From positions 1 to 64,000 of the forward strand of contig JAZADZ010000011.1 in NCBI GenBank assembly GCA_036123135.1: 64,000 nt of DNA, written 5' to 3'. Made by a program: the position numbers and the translations under genes. Under the pieces are notes generated by a model. That model was not told the origin of the DNA. It did no database searches and worked only from the letters and a program-made list of their open reading frames with translations. This document shows positions 53,524 through 62,614 of the stretch, piece by piece (positions within the stretch are counted from its first letter, which is position 1; each line of letters opens with the position of its first letter). This stretch comes from GCA-2716065 sp036123135 (lineage in GTDB: Bacteria; Bacteroidota; Bacteroidia; Flavobacteriales_D; Parvicellaceae).

Positions 53524-54582
53524 ATGAGACGAGTTATTCTTTACTTAGCTTTTTACTTTTCATTTGCAAATTGTTTTTGCCAAGACGTTCATTTTGCTCA
53601 AAGTTCATTTATTCCCCAGCTAATAAATCCAGCAACTGTAGGAGTGTTTAATGGTTGGGAAAGAGTAACCCTATCGAACCGAAATCAGTGGCTAGGAATT
53701 GACAAATCTTATCTTACTTCTCAGTTTTCATTGGACATGAATCTTCTCAAAAATGACAATGGAAAACAAAACAGCTATTTAGGACTAGGAATATCTTTTT
53801 ACAATGATGTTGCAGGAGAAGGCAGATTTGGAATCAATCATCTCAATTTTTCTGTTTCAGGCATCATTCCAGTTGCTGAAGGACAGACTGTTTCAGCAGC
53901 TGTTCAAATTGGAGGAGTTCAGAGAAGCGGAAACACATCAAATCTAACTTGGGGGAATCAATTCAATGGAAGTGCTTTCGATCAAGATATTAACTCCAAT
54001 GAACCTGCTGGGAATACGTCATTTTTTCATGAAGATTTCGGTGCAGGTGTTTACTATAATTATACTGGTAAAAAAAATGCTTTAGTTAGAAATGAAATTA
54101 CAAAACTATATGGTGGAATAGCTGTTTTTCATCTAACTCAACCGAAGTTAAAATACGCATTAGGAAACGAAGACAAGCTCAAAGCAAAATTAATTCTTCA
54201 TACTGGAGCTCAGATAGACATTCCAAAAACAGAGTGGGCTTCTGAAGCCTCCATCCTTTTCATAAATCAGGGACCGCACCAACAACTTTTGATAAATGCA
54301 ATGATGAAGGCTAGACTAAAAAATGGAACAAAATACACTGGAATATATACTGAATCTTACTTCGGATTTGGACTTATTCATCGTTTAAAAGATGCGATTG
54401 CTCCTCAGGTTCTTTTAGAATTCGGAAGTTGTAAAATTGGATTATTGTATGAACTTGCCGTTTCACAAATAAATCAAGCAAGCTATGGTGGTTTTGAGAT
54501 ATCCTTTCAATGGGCAAATACAAGAAATGCTCTTTTTAAATCCAGGGGATCTAAAGGCTACATCAAGACTAAAAACATGTAA
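53524..54582 (+). CDS. PorP/SprF family type IX secretion system membrane protein
   Basis: 352 residues. Signal peptide ends FCQ, then DVHFAQSSFIPQLINPATVG, the family hallmark. It has RNQWLGI and barrel-like strands. Its ATG abuts the stop of the CotH-type type B cargo (TAA-ATG), so the two form a coupled cargo-porin pair like 23463-28240. It lacks an OmpA partner downstream. Confidence 0.92.
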   Translation: MRRVILYLAFYFSFANCFCQDVHFAQSSFIPQLINPATVGVFNGWERVTLSNRNQWLGIDKSYLTSQFSLDMNLLKNDNGKQNSYLGLGISFYNDVAGEGRFGINHLNFSVSGIIPVAEGQTVSAAVQIGGVQRSGNTSNLTWGNQFNGSAFDQDINSNEPAGNTSFFHEDFGAGVYYNYTGKKNALVRNEITKLYGGIAVFHLTQPKLKYALGNEDKLKAKLILHTGAQIDIPKTEWASEASILFINQGPHQQLLINAMMKARLKNGTKYTGIYTESYFGFGLIHRLKDAIAPQVLLEFGSCKIGLLYELAVSQINQASYGGFEISFQWANTRNALFKSRGSKGYIKTKNM

Positions 54583-54662
54583 ATCTGTGGAAAAGACATT
54601 TTGTTGAATTTATCTTCTATTCTTTATTTTACTAATTTAGATAGAACGAATAAACAAGCCAG

Positions 54663-56459
54663 ATGAAACAATATTATTCTTTAGCATTATCGCTTTTACT
54701 TTTATGTATTCTTAATTCTAGCTATTCCCAAGTATGTACAGTTGATTATTCTTACACTCAACCTGGAGTTTATCCAGACACTCTTCCAACAGGATATGTC
54801 AGCAATGCATATAGTGAGGATGTAACCTTTGTAATGATTTTAGACACAATGGGAGCAACAATTACAAATTTTCAAATTGTAAATATTGCTCTTCCCGTCG
54901 GTTTATCATGGGACTGCGACAATTCCTCTGGAGGATGTAACTACAACCCTCAAAGTAATATATATGGTTGCATTAATATCTTCGGAACACCACTTCTTGC
55001 TGGAAATTATGATGTTGAAGTTAGTATACTGTGCGATGTTATTGCTTCAGGTCAAACTATAAACAACATTCCGATATCCTTTTATATTTTTATGGAAGTT
55101 GGCGCATCAAGCCCGGGCTCTGGTAATTCTGGATTTTCAATGAGTGCATCCTCAGGATGTTTTCCAGTATCAATTGACTTCACAAACAATAATCCTGGTT
55201 TATTTGCCTACAACTGGGATTTTGGAAATGGAAATTCGAGTAATCAAGAAAACCCAAGTACACAAGAATTTAACGCTCCAGGAGAATACATTATATACTA
55301 CGAAGGATATCCCAATTTAGACACGATAGATGTATACACACTTACAAGTGTAACGATTGAAGATGTAACTGAAGATTGGACAGGTGCTCCATGGGGATGG
55401 GAAATATTTAACGGCAACCAACCAGATCCTTATTTCATCCTTTATGAAAATGGAAACCTTATTTATCAATCTAATTACCAGTACAACAACAGTGGGCCAA
55501 TAACATGGACCATGAACATTAATCTTGATCCAAATAAAACCTATGAAATTTCTGTTTTTGATGCTGATGAATCTGCAGCTCAAGATGATATAGCTGAATT
55601 TACCTATGGAAGTGATGATTTTATAGGAGCACACAACATCAATTTAAATGGCTGTAATAATTGTTCTGCTGGAAACTTTTGCGATATTGCTTACACTACT
55701 GATTATCTACAAATACTTCCTACTCCATCTGTTCAAAGTATCGACACGATCGAAGTGTTTGGTTACCCAGGCCAACCAAATATTTCCTATGATGCCTCCC
55801 AATATGTACTCAGTACAGATTCTGCTCAATATGGCCTTCAATGGTATGCTAATGATACAATTATGGCAGGTCATACCTTTTCTACAGATACGATATCATT
55901 ATCAGGTTATTACCATGTTGTGGCATTTAATAATTTTGGATGTGGTTCTTCATCTGACACTATTTTTGCAGCATATTGCGATACAAACTTTCCTGCTCCA
56001 ATAATTGATATCAATCCTACTTTGGAATTGTATACAACAGCTCCTAGCGGATGGAACTTCCAATGGAACAACAACAATCAACCAATTGCAGGAGCCGATT
56101 CTAATGTTTATTTTCCATCTGGAAGTGGGAACTACTCTGTCACAATTATTAATCCAGATGGATGTTCTTACACCTCATCTAATTATGTTTACACTGTTGG
56201 AATAGATAATTTCACAGATAATTTATGGTCTGTATTTCCCAATCCTAGTAGCGGAATTGTTACCATAACCTACAGCTCTTCTCTTTCTACTAGTGAAATC
56301 TATATACACAACCTAATCGGGAAAAATATAGCTACAATTCAACATTCTGAATCCAACTCACCCACACTTGATTTAAACTATTTACCATCAGGAATTTACT
56401 TGTTATCCATCAACACCAATAAAGGCATATTGACAAAAACAATAACGTTAGGAAATTGA
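54663..56459 (+). CDS. T9SS type A cargo with PKD domain
   Basis: 598 residues. Signal peptide ends SYSQ. A putative Ig-like N-terminal domain, a PKD domain near ~165-235 (GCFPVSIDFTNNN, YNWDFGNGNSSNQENP), Ig-like units with WYANDTIMAG, and a type A sorting domain (LWSVFPNPSSGIVTITYSSS, LNYLPSGIYLLSI). No catalytic domain recognised; predicted secreted surface protein. Confidence 0.85.
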   Translation: MKQYYSLALSLLLLCILNSSYSQVCTVDYSYTQPGVYPDTLPTGYVSNAYSEDVTFVMILDTMGATITNFQIVNIALPVGLSWDCDNSSGGCNYNPQSNIYGCINIFGTPLLAGNYDVEVSILCDVIASGQTINNIPISFYIFMEVGASSPGSGNSGFSMSASSGCFPVSIDFTNNNPGLFAYNWDFGNGNSSNQENPSTQEFNAPGEYIIYYEGYPNLDTIDVYTLTSVTIEDVTEDWTGAPWGWEIFNGNQPDPYFILYENGNLIYQSNYQYNNSGPITWTMNINLDPNKTYEISVFDADESAAQDDIAEFTYGSDDFIGAHNINLNGCNNCSAGNFCDIAYTTDYLQILPTPSVQSIDTIEVFGYPGQPNISYDASQYVLSTDSAQYGLQWYANDTIMAGHTFSTDTISLSGYYHVVAFNNFGCGSSSDTIFAAYCDTNFPAPIIDINPTLELYTTAPSGWNFQWNNNNQPIAGADSNVYFPSGSGNYSVTIINPDGCSYTSSNYVYTVGIDNFTDNLWSVFPNPSSGIVTITYSSSLSTSEIYIHNLIGKNIATIQHSESNSPTLDLNYLPSGIYLLSINTNKGILTKTITLGN

Positions 56460-56483
56460 TAAAATCTAATACTAAGAAGTGAA

Positions 56484-56491
56484 TATATTTG
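56484..56491 (+). promoter_or_regulatory. Candidate -7 element (TATATTTG) for the sensor phosphatase
   Basis: TATATTTG at 56484-56491 is 17 nt before the ATG at 56509. A TTG lies at 56456-56458 (25 nt upstream), somewhat longer than the usual spacing. Confidence 0.4.
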
Positions 56492-56508
56492 CCAAAAATT
56501 TTTAAAAA

Positions 56509-59500
56509 ATGTGTAAATATTTCATCATAGCTTTACAATTTTTCATTTATCAAACTTTATATTCACAAAACTTCAATTTTAAAAATTACACAATTGCTGA
56601 GGGTCTTCCACAATCTACAGTATATACAATTTTTCAGGACAGTAAAGGGTTTATTTGGTTAGGAACGCAAGGAGGAGTAGCTAAATTCAACGGCATTGAA
56701 TTTAAAAATTACAGTCAAAAAGATAAATTGGCTGATAATCATGTTTTTTCAATTGGGGAGGATAACCAGCAGAATATTTGGACTGGTCACAGGTATGACG
56801 GAATATCGTGTATAAAAAAAAATAGAATATTAGTTTTTAATGACCAAGAAATTTCTTCAAGTATATGTGCAGTTCAGCAATACTCCAAAGGAATTCTTGC
56901 TTTAACCAAAAATGGCATTTTATTCCAATTAGAGCTCGTAGATGATACCATACAATTAATCAATAAAAAATTACTGAAAACCACGACTTCTTCATCTTTT
57001 CATCAGCTTAAAATAAAAGACAACTCAATATACGTATGTTCTGACGAAGGACTGTTGGAAATTGATAAAAATCTATCAATTAAAAAACATCTTTTTAAAG
57101 GCAAAAAAATAACGGATTTTTGTTGGGATAAAGAAAGAAACATGTTGCTTTTATTTTCCAATAAACTTCTCTTGACTAATGAAGAATCAGTACTGAAAAA
57201 GATTAATTTAAACGAAGAATATAATAGGATAGCAATTTCTGAAAAAGAAACGATTTATCTTACTCACCAATCAAATGGAGCATTAATCATAAATGGTTCT
57301 AGGTTTCAAAAACTTTCTGTTGACAATGGGTTACTTTCCAATAACATTAATACAATTTTTTTCGATAACGAAGAGAGTTTATGGCTTGGTTTTGATGGAT
57401 CTGGAGCATCTCAGCTTGTGAAAGCTAAATTCCAGTCTTATGGAAAACAAATTGGAATTCAAAATAATTTGATTACATCTTTAATGATGGACTCCAAAAA
57501 TCGTATGTGGGTTATTGGAGACAACAAATCAATTGACTTAATATATTTCGACTCTTCGGATATTTCAAGGGTTAATAAAGTGTTGAACCTAAATTCTAAA
57601 CTAAAATTTAGCATCTCAGGACTAAACGACGTCCATGAAGATCATTTAAATAATATTTGGATTGCTAGTAATAATGGAGCTTATGTTATTGATTCAAGTT
57701 TAAAAATTTCCAAGCACCTTACTACAAAAGACGGTTTATCATCAGATACGATTAAAAGTATATCTCAAGACATTAATAAGAACATATGGTTAGCAAGCTA
57801 TACCAATGGGGTATCAAAAATTTCCCAAAATGAAAGTGAAAACTTCGAAATTTCTAGATTTTTCAAAGAAGATGGGTTGTGTAGTAATCGATTTTGGACT
57901 GTTTTCAGTGCATCTAATGGCGATGTGTATTTTGGATCGGATGATGGTGGTATTTCTGTATGGAAAGACAACACTTTTTCAACTCTTGGGAAAAATGAAG
58001 GATTAACTAATCTAAGAGCCGGTACAATTACAGAAGATTCTGATGGAAACATTTGGACGGGAACAATTGGAGGCGGAATTTATAAATACGATGGGAAGAA
58101 ATTTACACAATTCAATTCCAAAAATGGACTAAGTGCTGACAATCCATATTTAGTAATTGCAGATGATTTTGGTAAAATCTGGACTGGTACAAATACAGGT
58201 GTCGATGTAATGCATCAAAATACCTCACTTAATCAAGAAATTAACAACGAAAGTATATTTAAACACTACGGAATCAATCAAGGTTTTAACGGAGTTGAAA
58301 CCAACCAGAATGCAAAATTTAAGGACAATTATGGAAGGTTATGGTTCGGTACTGTAAAAGGACTCATTAGCTGTCAATCTAAGGAAATTAAAGATGATAC
58401 GGTAAGTCCTATTTTACACCTTACTGGAAAGAAATTATTTCTTAAAGATGAGATTCCCCCGCTTAAATCCACATTTAATCATAAAGAAAATCACATCACC
58501 TTTGATTTCATAGGCTTACACTATTCCAACCCTTTCCAGGTTCAATACAGCTACAAACTAGAAAACTTTACTTATAATGATTGGTCTCCATGGAGTAAAC
58601 AAAAAAGTGCAACTTATGCAAACCTTGCTCCAGGAAACTATACCTTCAAATTAAAGGCGGCTAATGGGGATAACTATGAATCCGAAATTTATTCTTTTGA
58701 TTTTGAAATTACTGCTCCATTTTGGAAAACTGACTGGTTTTACTTCTTATCTCTATCTACAATTCTTTTAATTGTATATAGCTCCTTAAGCTACAGGACA
58801 TTAAAAATTAAGAGAGATAAAAAAATTCTTACAAAAAAAGTTGCTGAAAGAACCACTGCGCTAAACAATGAGAAAGTAAGGGTAACAAAACAAAAGGAAA
58901 TCATAGAACAAAAAAATAAAAATTTTACCGACAGTATCAATTATGCAAAAAACATTCAGCAATCTGTGCTACCTAATGTCAAAATACTCAATGAATTTTT
59001 TAATGCATCGTTCATCTACTATAATCCTAGAGATATTGTAAGTGGAGATTTCTATTGGTTTAAACAAAAGGGTGATTATTTGGTAATTGCAAGTGCAGAT
59101 TGTACAGGTCATGGAATTCCAGGTGCTCTTCTTTCGATGTTAGGAAGTGAACTTCTGAACCAAATTATTCCTGATCCATCAAAAAATTCTCCTGCAAAAG
59201 CAATTGAATTACTAGACAAAGGAATATATGATGCTATTAACCGAAGTGGTGAATCATTTCAAAAGGATGGAATTGATTTATCTCTTTGCACGTTCAATCG
59301 AAAAAATAATACCCTTAAATTTTCTGGTGCTAGAAGACCAATTCTTATCTACGATGGGAAAGACATTAAGCAGTTCAACTCTATTCCATTTTCGATTGGA
59401 GAAATTCATACAATGAATGAAAAACCAACTGAACTAGAAATTCAAATTGAAAAGGGAAATCGAATCTACATGTTCTCAGATGGTTATATTGATCAATTTG

Positions 59501-59670
59501 GTGGCAAAAGAAATAAGAAATTTTTACTCAGAAGATTTAAAGACAAAATCATCGAAATGAAAGATCTTCCCATGAATGAACAGAAAGAAATCTTTGACAA
59601 TAAGTTTAATCTTTGGAAGGGAAATCAAGAACAGGTAGACGACGTATTAATAATTGGTATTGAAATATAA
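56509..59670 (+). CDS. Membrane sensor phosphatase: Reg_prop propeller + Y_Y_Y + TM + SpoIIE/PP2C
   Basis: 1053 residues. Signal peptide ~1-20; a periplasmic two-component-regulator-type propeller from ~25 to 620 with repeats such as DSKGFIWLGTQGGVAKFNG and DSDGNIWTGTIGGGIYKYDG; a Y_Y_Y domain near 670-730 (YSYKLENF, YANLAPGNYTFKLKAANGD); one membrane segment ~742-765; a helical linker; and a SpoIIE-type PP2C domain ~840-1050 (DIVSGDFYWFK, ADCTGHGIPGALLSML, FSDGYIDQFGG) with the metal-binding Asp residues. A SiaA-like Ser/Thr phosphatase is inferred. Sits upstream of SiaB- and SiaC-like genes. Confidence 0.88.
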   Translation: MCKYFIIALQFFIYQTLYSQNFNFKNYTIAEGLPQSTVYTIFQDSKGFIWLGTQGGVAKFNGIEFKNYSQKDKLADNHVFSIGEDNQQNIWTGHRYDGISCIKKNRILVFNDQEISSSICAVQQYSKGILALTKNGILFQLELVDDTIQLINKKLLKTTTSSSFHQLKIKDNSIYVCSDEGLLEIDKNLSIKKHLFKGKKITDFCWDKERNMLLLFSNKLLLTNEESVLKKINLNEEYNRIAISEKETIYLTHQSNGALIINGSRFQKLSVDNGLLSNNINTIFFDNEESLWLGFDGSGASQLVKAKFQSYGKQIGIQNNLITSLMMDSKNRMWVIGDNKSIDLIYFDSSDISRVNKVLNLNSKLKFSISGLNDVHEDHLNNIWIASNNGAYVIDSSLKISKHLTTKDGLSSDTIKSISQDINKNIWLASYTNGVSKISQNESENFEISRFFKEDGLCSNRFWTVFSASNGDVYFGSDDGGISVWKDNTFSTLGKNEGLTNLRAGTITEDSDGNIWTGTIGGGIYKYDGKKFTQFNSKNGLSADNPYLVIADDFGKIWTGTNTGVDVMHQNTSLNQEINNESIFKHYGINQGFNGVETNQNAKFKDNYGRLWFGTVKGLISCQSKEIKDDTVSPILHLTGKKLFLKDEIPPLKSTFNHKENHITFDFIGLHYSNPFQVQYSYKLENFTYNDWSPWSKQKSATYANLAPGNYTFKLKAANGDNYESEIYSFDFEITAPFWKTDWFYFLSLSTILLIVYSSLSYRTLKIKRDKKILTKKVAERTTALNNEKVRVTKQKEIIEQKNKNFTDSINYAKNIQQSVLPNVKILNEFFNASFIYYNPRDIVSGDFYWFKQKGDYLVIASADCTGHGIPGALLSMLGSELLNQIIPDPSKNSPAKAIELLDKGIYDAINRSGESFQKDGIDLSLCTFNRKNNTLKFSGARRPILIYDGKDIKQFNSIPFSIGEIHTMNEKPTELEIQIEKGNRIYMFSDGYIDQFGGKRNKKFLLRRFKDKIIEMKDLPMNEQKEIFDNKFNLWKGNQEQVDDVLIIGIEI

Positions 59671-59672
59671 TC

Positions 59673-60788
59673 TTGCTTAAAATAAAATACATACTATTAT
59701 TTTCTTTGTTCTGTCATTTCAGGCCTTGTCACACTCAGTGCAACGGATCATTGAGTTTGTGCAATAAAAAATTTAATGAAGTTGCTTTTCTAACTACCCA
59801 CAACGCATACAATTCATCTCAAGGGAATTTTAGCTTACCCAATCAAAATTTTAATATAGTCACTCAATTAAACAATGGTGTAAGAGGTTTGATGATTGAT
59901 GTTTACGATAGTTTTGGAACACTTTTAGTGTACCATGGATCTCAGATTTTAGGTTCTCAGCCCTTTATTGATTATTTAAATCAAATCAACACTTTTCTTT
60001 CAAATAATTCCAATGAGATTGTAGTTCTTATCTTGGAATGTTATGCGGATGCTAATTCTATAGAAAATGTGATTAATCAATCTGGTTTGAATACTTATTT
60101 ATATACTCATGATTCAATTCAAGGGTGGCCGTCCCTTCAAACAATGATCAATAGCAACGAGCGACTTGTGATTTTTTCAGATGAAAATGATGCAGGACCA
60201 AATCAACAGTGGTATCATTACGTTTGGGATTATGCAGTTGAAACGCATTACTCTGTAAACAACCAAAACGATTTTACTTGTGATTTTAACAGAGGAGATT
60301 CTCTGAATGATTTATTTATATTCAATCATTTTGTTACCACACCACTTGGAACTGGTGATGAAAATGCTTCTCTAGCTGCTAATTCCAACCCATTTTTTTG
60401 GAACAGAGTTTTACAATGCCAACAAGAAAAAAATAAGTTCCCTAATTTTATAACTGTTGACTTTTATGATCTTGGCAATGCTCATGATGTTGTCAATCAG
60501 CTCAATGAAGTTGTAACCACCATTGAAGAAAGCATTGGATTTAGTACAACAAATTTGAAGGTTTTTCCAAATCCATCTAATCAATTCATAAATATTGAAT
60601 TGGGCAAAAAAGTTGAAGTACCTTATTCAATCACTATTTACAGTAGCATTGGAAAACAACTTTTCTTTGAATCTGATCATCTGGAAAAAAAGTTAAAAAT
60701 TGAGTATAAACTGCCTAAAGAATTGTGTTTAATCGTAGTTCAGGACAAAAACAATGAACTATATACGCTTAGTGTAATCAATAAATAA
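59673..60788 (+). CDS. Secreted phosphatidylinositol-specific phospholipase C-like protein with type A sorting domain
   Basis: 371 residues. The only plausible start is TTG at 59673; a signal-like segment (KIKYILLFSLFCHF) follows. The PI-PLC X-like domain (~30-280) has EVAFLTTHNAYNSSQG with the first catalytic His and LLVYHGSQILGSQPF with a second His. The last ~75 residues are a T9SS type A sorting domain (LKVFPNPSNQFINIELG). It lies 2 nt after the sensor phosphatase. Substrate could be phosphatidylinositol or another phosphodiester. Confidence 0.82.
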   Translation: MLKIKYILLFSLFCHFRPCHTQCNGSLSLCNKKFNEVAFLTTHNAYNSSQGNFSLPNQNFNIVTQLNNGVRGLMIDVYDSFGTLLVYHGSQILGSQPFIDYLNQINTFLSNNSNEIVVLILECYADANSIENVINQSGLNTYLYTHDSIQGWPSLQTMINSNERLVIFSDENDAGPNQQWYHYVWDYAVETHYSVNNQNDFTCDFNRGDSLNDLFIFNHFVTTPLGTGDENASLAANSNPFFWNRVLQCQQEKNKFPNFITVDFYDLGNAHDVVNQLNEVVTTIEESIGFSTTNLKVFPNPSNQFINIELGKKVEVPYSITIYSSIGKQLFFESDHLEKKLKIEYKLPKELCLIVVQDKNNELYTLSVINK

Positions 60789-60931
60789 TACATTTCAGTC
60801 GCTCTCAATTAGACCTATTATTTTTTTATTAAAAAGATTTCTAACATTACTAAAGATTGTATAGATTAGAAGCGAAATAAATTCGTAATTCATTTATTTT
60901 AGATTAAATAATATTAGACTCAATCGAAAAA

Positions 60932-61162
60932 ATGGAAAATTGGAAAGTAGACGTTGAAGCCGCAAATCTAAACAAATACAAAAAGCTTTGTACCAAACTA
61001 ATTGAGCATTATTCAAAGAAAAATAGAAATAAAATCACTGTTTTCGAAGAACGAAAAATCAAACAAATTTTAAATCGGATGTTTTCAAATGAATTGGATT
61101 ATCTTGAAAGTGAACCAGATGATTACTTTGAACTTTATGGTGATGATCATCTTCAAAACTAA
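60932..61162 (+). CDS. Small hypothetical protein upstream of the SiaB-like gene
   Basis: 76 residues, MENWKVDVEAANLNKYKKL.., highly charged and helical, ending in an acidic stretch (ESEPDDYFELYGDDHLQN). No family recognised. It sits between the phospholipase and the SiaB-like gene on the same strand, so it may belong to the signalling operon. Its ATG is clear. Confidence 0.6.
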   Translation: MENWKVDVEAANLNKYKKLCTKLIEHYSKKNRNKITVFEERKIKQILNRMFSNELDYLESEPDDYFELYGDDHLQN

Positions 61163-61284
61163 TTTAATTAAGTATTAAACATTTAACTAAAATATTTCTT
61201 TACAATTGTGATTTCAGAATTGATAAACTAAGTCTACATTTTAAAGGAAATTTTTCAGACGCTTACTCACAATTCATACTTTCC

Positions 61285-62259
61285 TTGGCAGAGGATGAAG
61301 TACACAATCAAATAAAAAAAAGACTTTCTTTTTTAATGATTGAGGTTTTTCAAAATATAGTTCGCCACTCTCAAAATGAATCCAATTTTGATTTTTTTAG
61401 TGTTCGTAGCCTTGAAGAAGGAGTGCATATTTTCTCCTCAAATATCGTTGATGCACCAACTAAAAAGTTTTTGAATAAAAACCTTGAAAAAATAAACAGC
61501 CTAAGTTCAGAGGAACTTAGTCAGCTCTACAAAGAAATTTTGTATAACGGTCAAGTTAGTAATAAAGGAGGAGCAGGACTAGGTTTAGTTCAAATGGCAA
61601 GAAAATCAAAAAATTCGATTCAATATCATTTTGGTAAAATTGATAATAACTCGTCCATATTCAGCTATCAGCTCGACCTTTCGACTCACAAGAACTTAAA
61701 TTTGGACCAATTTAATAACGTAAAAATTGAAGAAAACTTAGAAGTATTTTCAAAGTTCAATGAAGATAAAATTTTACTTTTTTATAAAGGAAATTTTTCA
61801 AAAAGTAACGTTAATTCTTTACTATATCTATTAAAAGCCAATACGCCACAAGAATCCAATGAAAAGAATTTTGACAATTATAGGATATTCCACACTGGTG
61901 TGGAATTGATACAAAACGTATCCAGACATGGCAAAAGTAGAAATAATTTTCTTGAAGGTGTTCTATGTATTTTTGAAACAAAAAATGGATATTATATGGG
62001 AACAGGAAATTATTTAAAAAGCGGAGATTTTACGCGTGTTGAAAATCATCTAAACAAGATTAATAACGTTCCAAAAAAAGAATTAAAAAAAGTATATTTA
62101 GAAACACTCAAAGAAAGCTCAAAGAACAATGATAACAATGCTGGAGTAGGATTAATTGATGTTAGGAGGTACAACGAGTCAGAAATTGATTATGAGATTC
62201 AAAACCATGACCTTGGATTATTCTTATTGATCGGAGTAAGTTTATCAACTAACAATTAA
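61285..62259 (+). CDS. Tandem SiaB-like (DUF6272) kinase-fold protein; true start lies upstream
   Basis: 324 residues from the TTG at 61285, the first canonical start, but homology runs further upstream (open from 61168). Copy 1 has an N-box LMIEVFQNIVRHSQNE and a G-box NKGGAGLGLVQMARKS; copy 2 has GVELIQNVSRHG and NNAGVGLIDVRRYNES. Upstream of the TTG, 61237-61266 encodes HFKGNFSDAY, matching YKGNFSKSN in copy 2. SiaB proteins are GHKL-fold kinases that phosphorylate SiaC. SiaC is 13 nt downstream. Start by a rare ATT/ATA codon or a sequence error is possible. Confidence 0.75.
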   Translation: MAEDEVHNQIKKRLSFLMIEVFQNIVRHSQNESNFDFFSVRSLEEGVHIFSSNIVDAPTKKFLNKNLEKINSLSSEELSQLYKEILYNGQVSNKGGAGLGLVQMARKSKNSIQYHFGKIDNNSSIFSYQLDLSTHKNLNLDQFNNVKIEENLEVFSKFNEDKILLFYKGNFSKSNVNSLLYLLKANTPQESNEKNFDNYRIFHTGVELIQNVSRHGKSRNNFLEGVLCIFETKNGYYMGTGNYLKSGDFTRVENHLNKINNVPKKELKKVYLETLKESSKNNDNNAGVGLIDVRRYNESEIDYEIQNHDLGLFLLIGVSLSTNN

Positions 62260-62272
62260 CTAATTTAAAACT

Positions 62273-62614
62273 ATGGAAGTTTTTGGACAAACAAATATTG
62301 AACTAAATAAAGATCAAGGAATCCTCAAAATTTCAGGAATTTCAATGATGGAAGATGCAATTGATTTTTACAGTGAACTGAAACAAACTGTATCCACTTA
62401 CCTTGCAGAGCCAAGTAACTATTTATGCATAGAATTTGAACTTTCTTATTTTAATTCTTCTTCGGCTAAGCAGTTTGTTCAATTACTATCTATTGTTGAA
62501 AATGGTCGAGGAAAAGTAAAATGGATATACCCAAAGGACCACAAAATCATGTTTGATAGAGGAAGAGAATTAGAAATTTTAGTCGATGTCCCTTTCGAAT
62601 TTAAAGGGATTTAA
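62273..62614 (+). CDS. SiaC family regulatory phosphoprotein (DUF1987)
   Basis: 113 residues, the normal length. It has the family core YLCIEFELSYFNSSSAKQF near 60-78, where the NSSS segment corresponds to the regulatory phosphorylation site region, and KWIYPKDHKIMFDRGRELE near the end. In Pseudomonas, SiaC is phosphorylated by SiaB and dephosphorylated by SiaA, and controls the diguanylate cyclase SiaD. No SiaD is here. Its stop shares TTAA with the convergent phosphatase gene. Confidence 0.85.
   Translation: MEVFGQTNIELNKDQGILKISGISMMEDAIDFYSELKQTVSTYLAEPSNYLCIEFELSYFNSSSAKQFVQLLSIVENGRGKVKWIYPKDHKIMFDRGRELEILVDVPFEFKGI

Noticed and set aside
56509..59670. Hybrid two-component histidine kinase
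   Set aside because: Despite the Reg_prop and Y_Y_Y domains, the C-terminus is SpoIIE/PP2C; no H-box, N-box or receiver domain is present.
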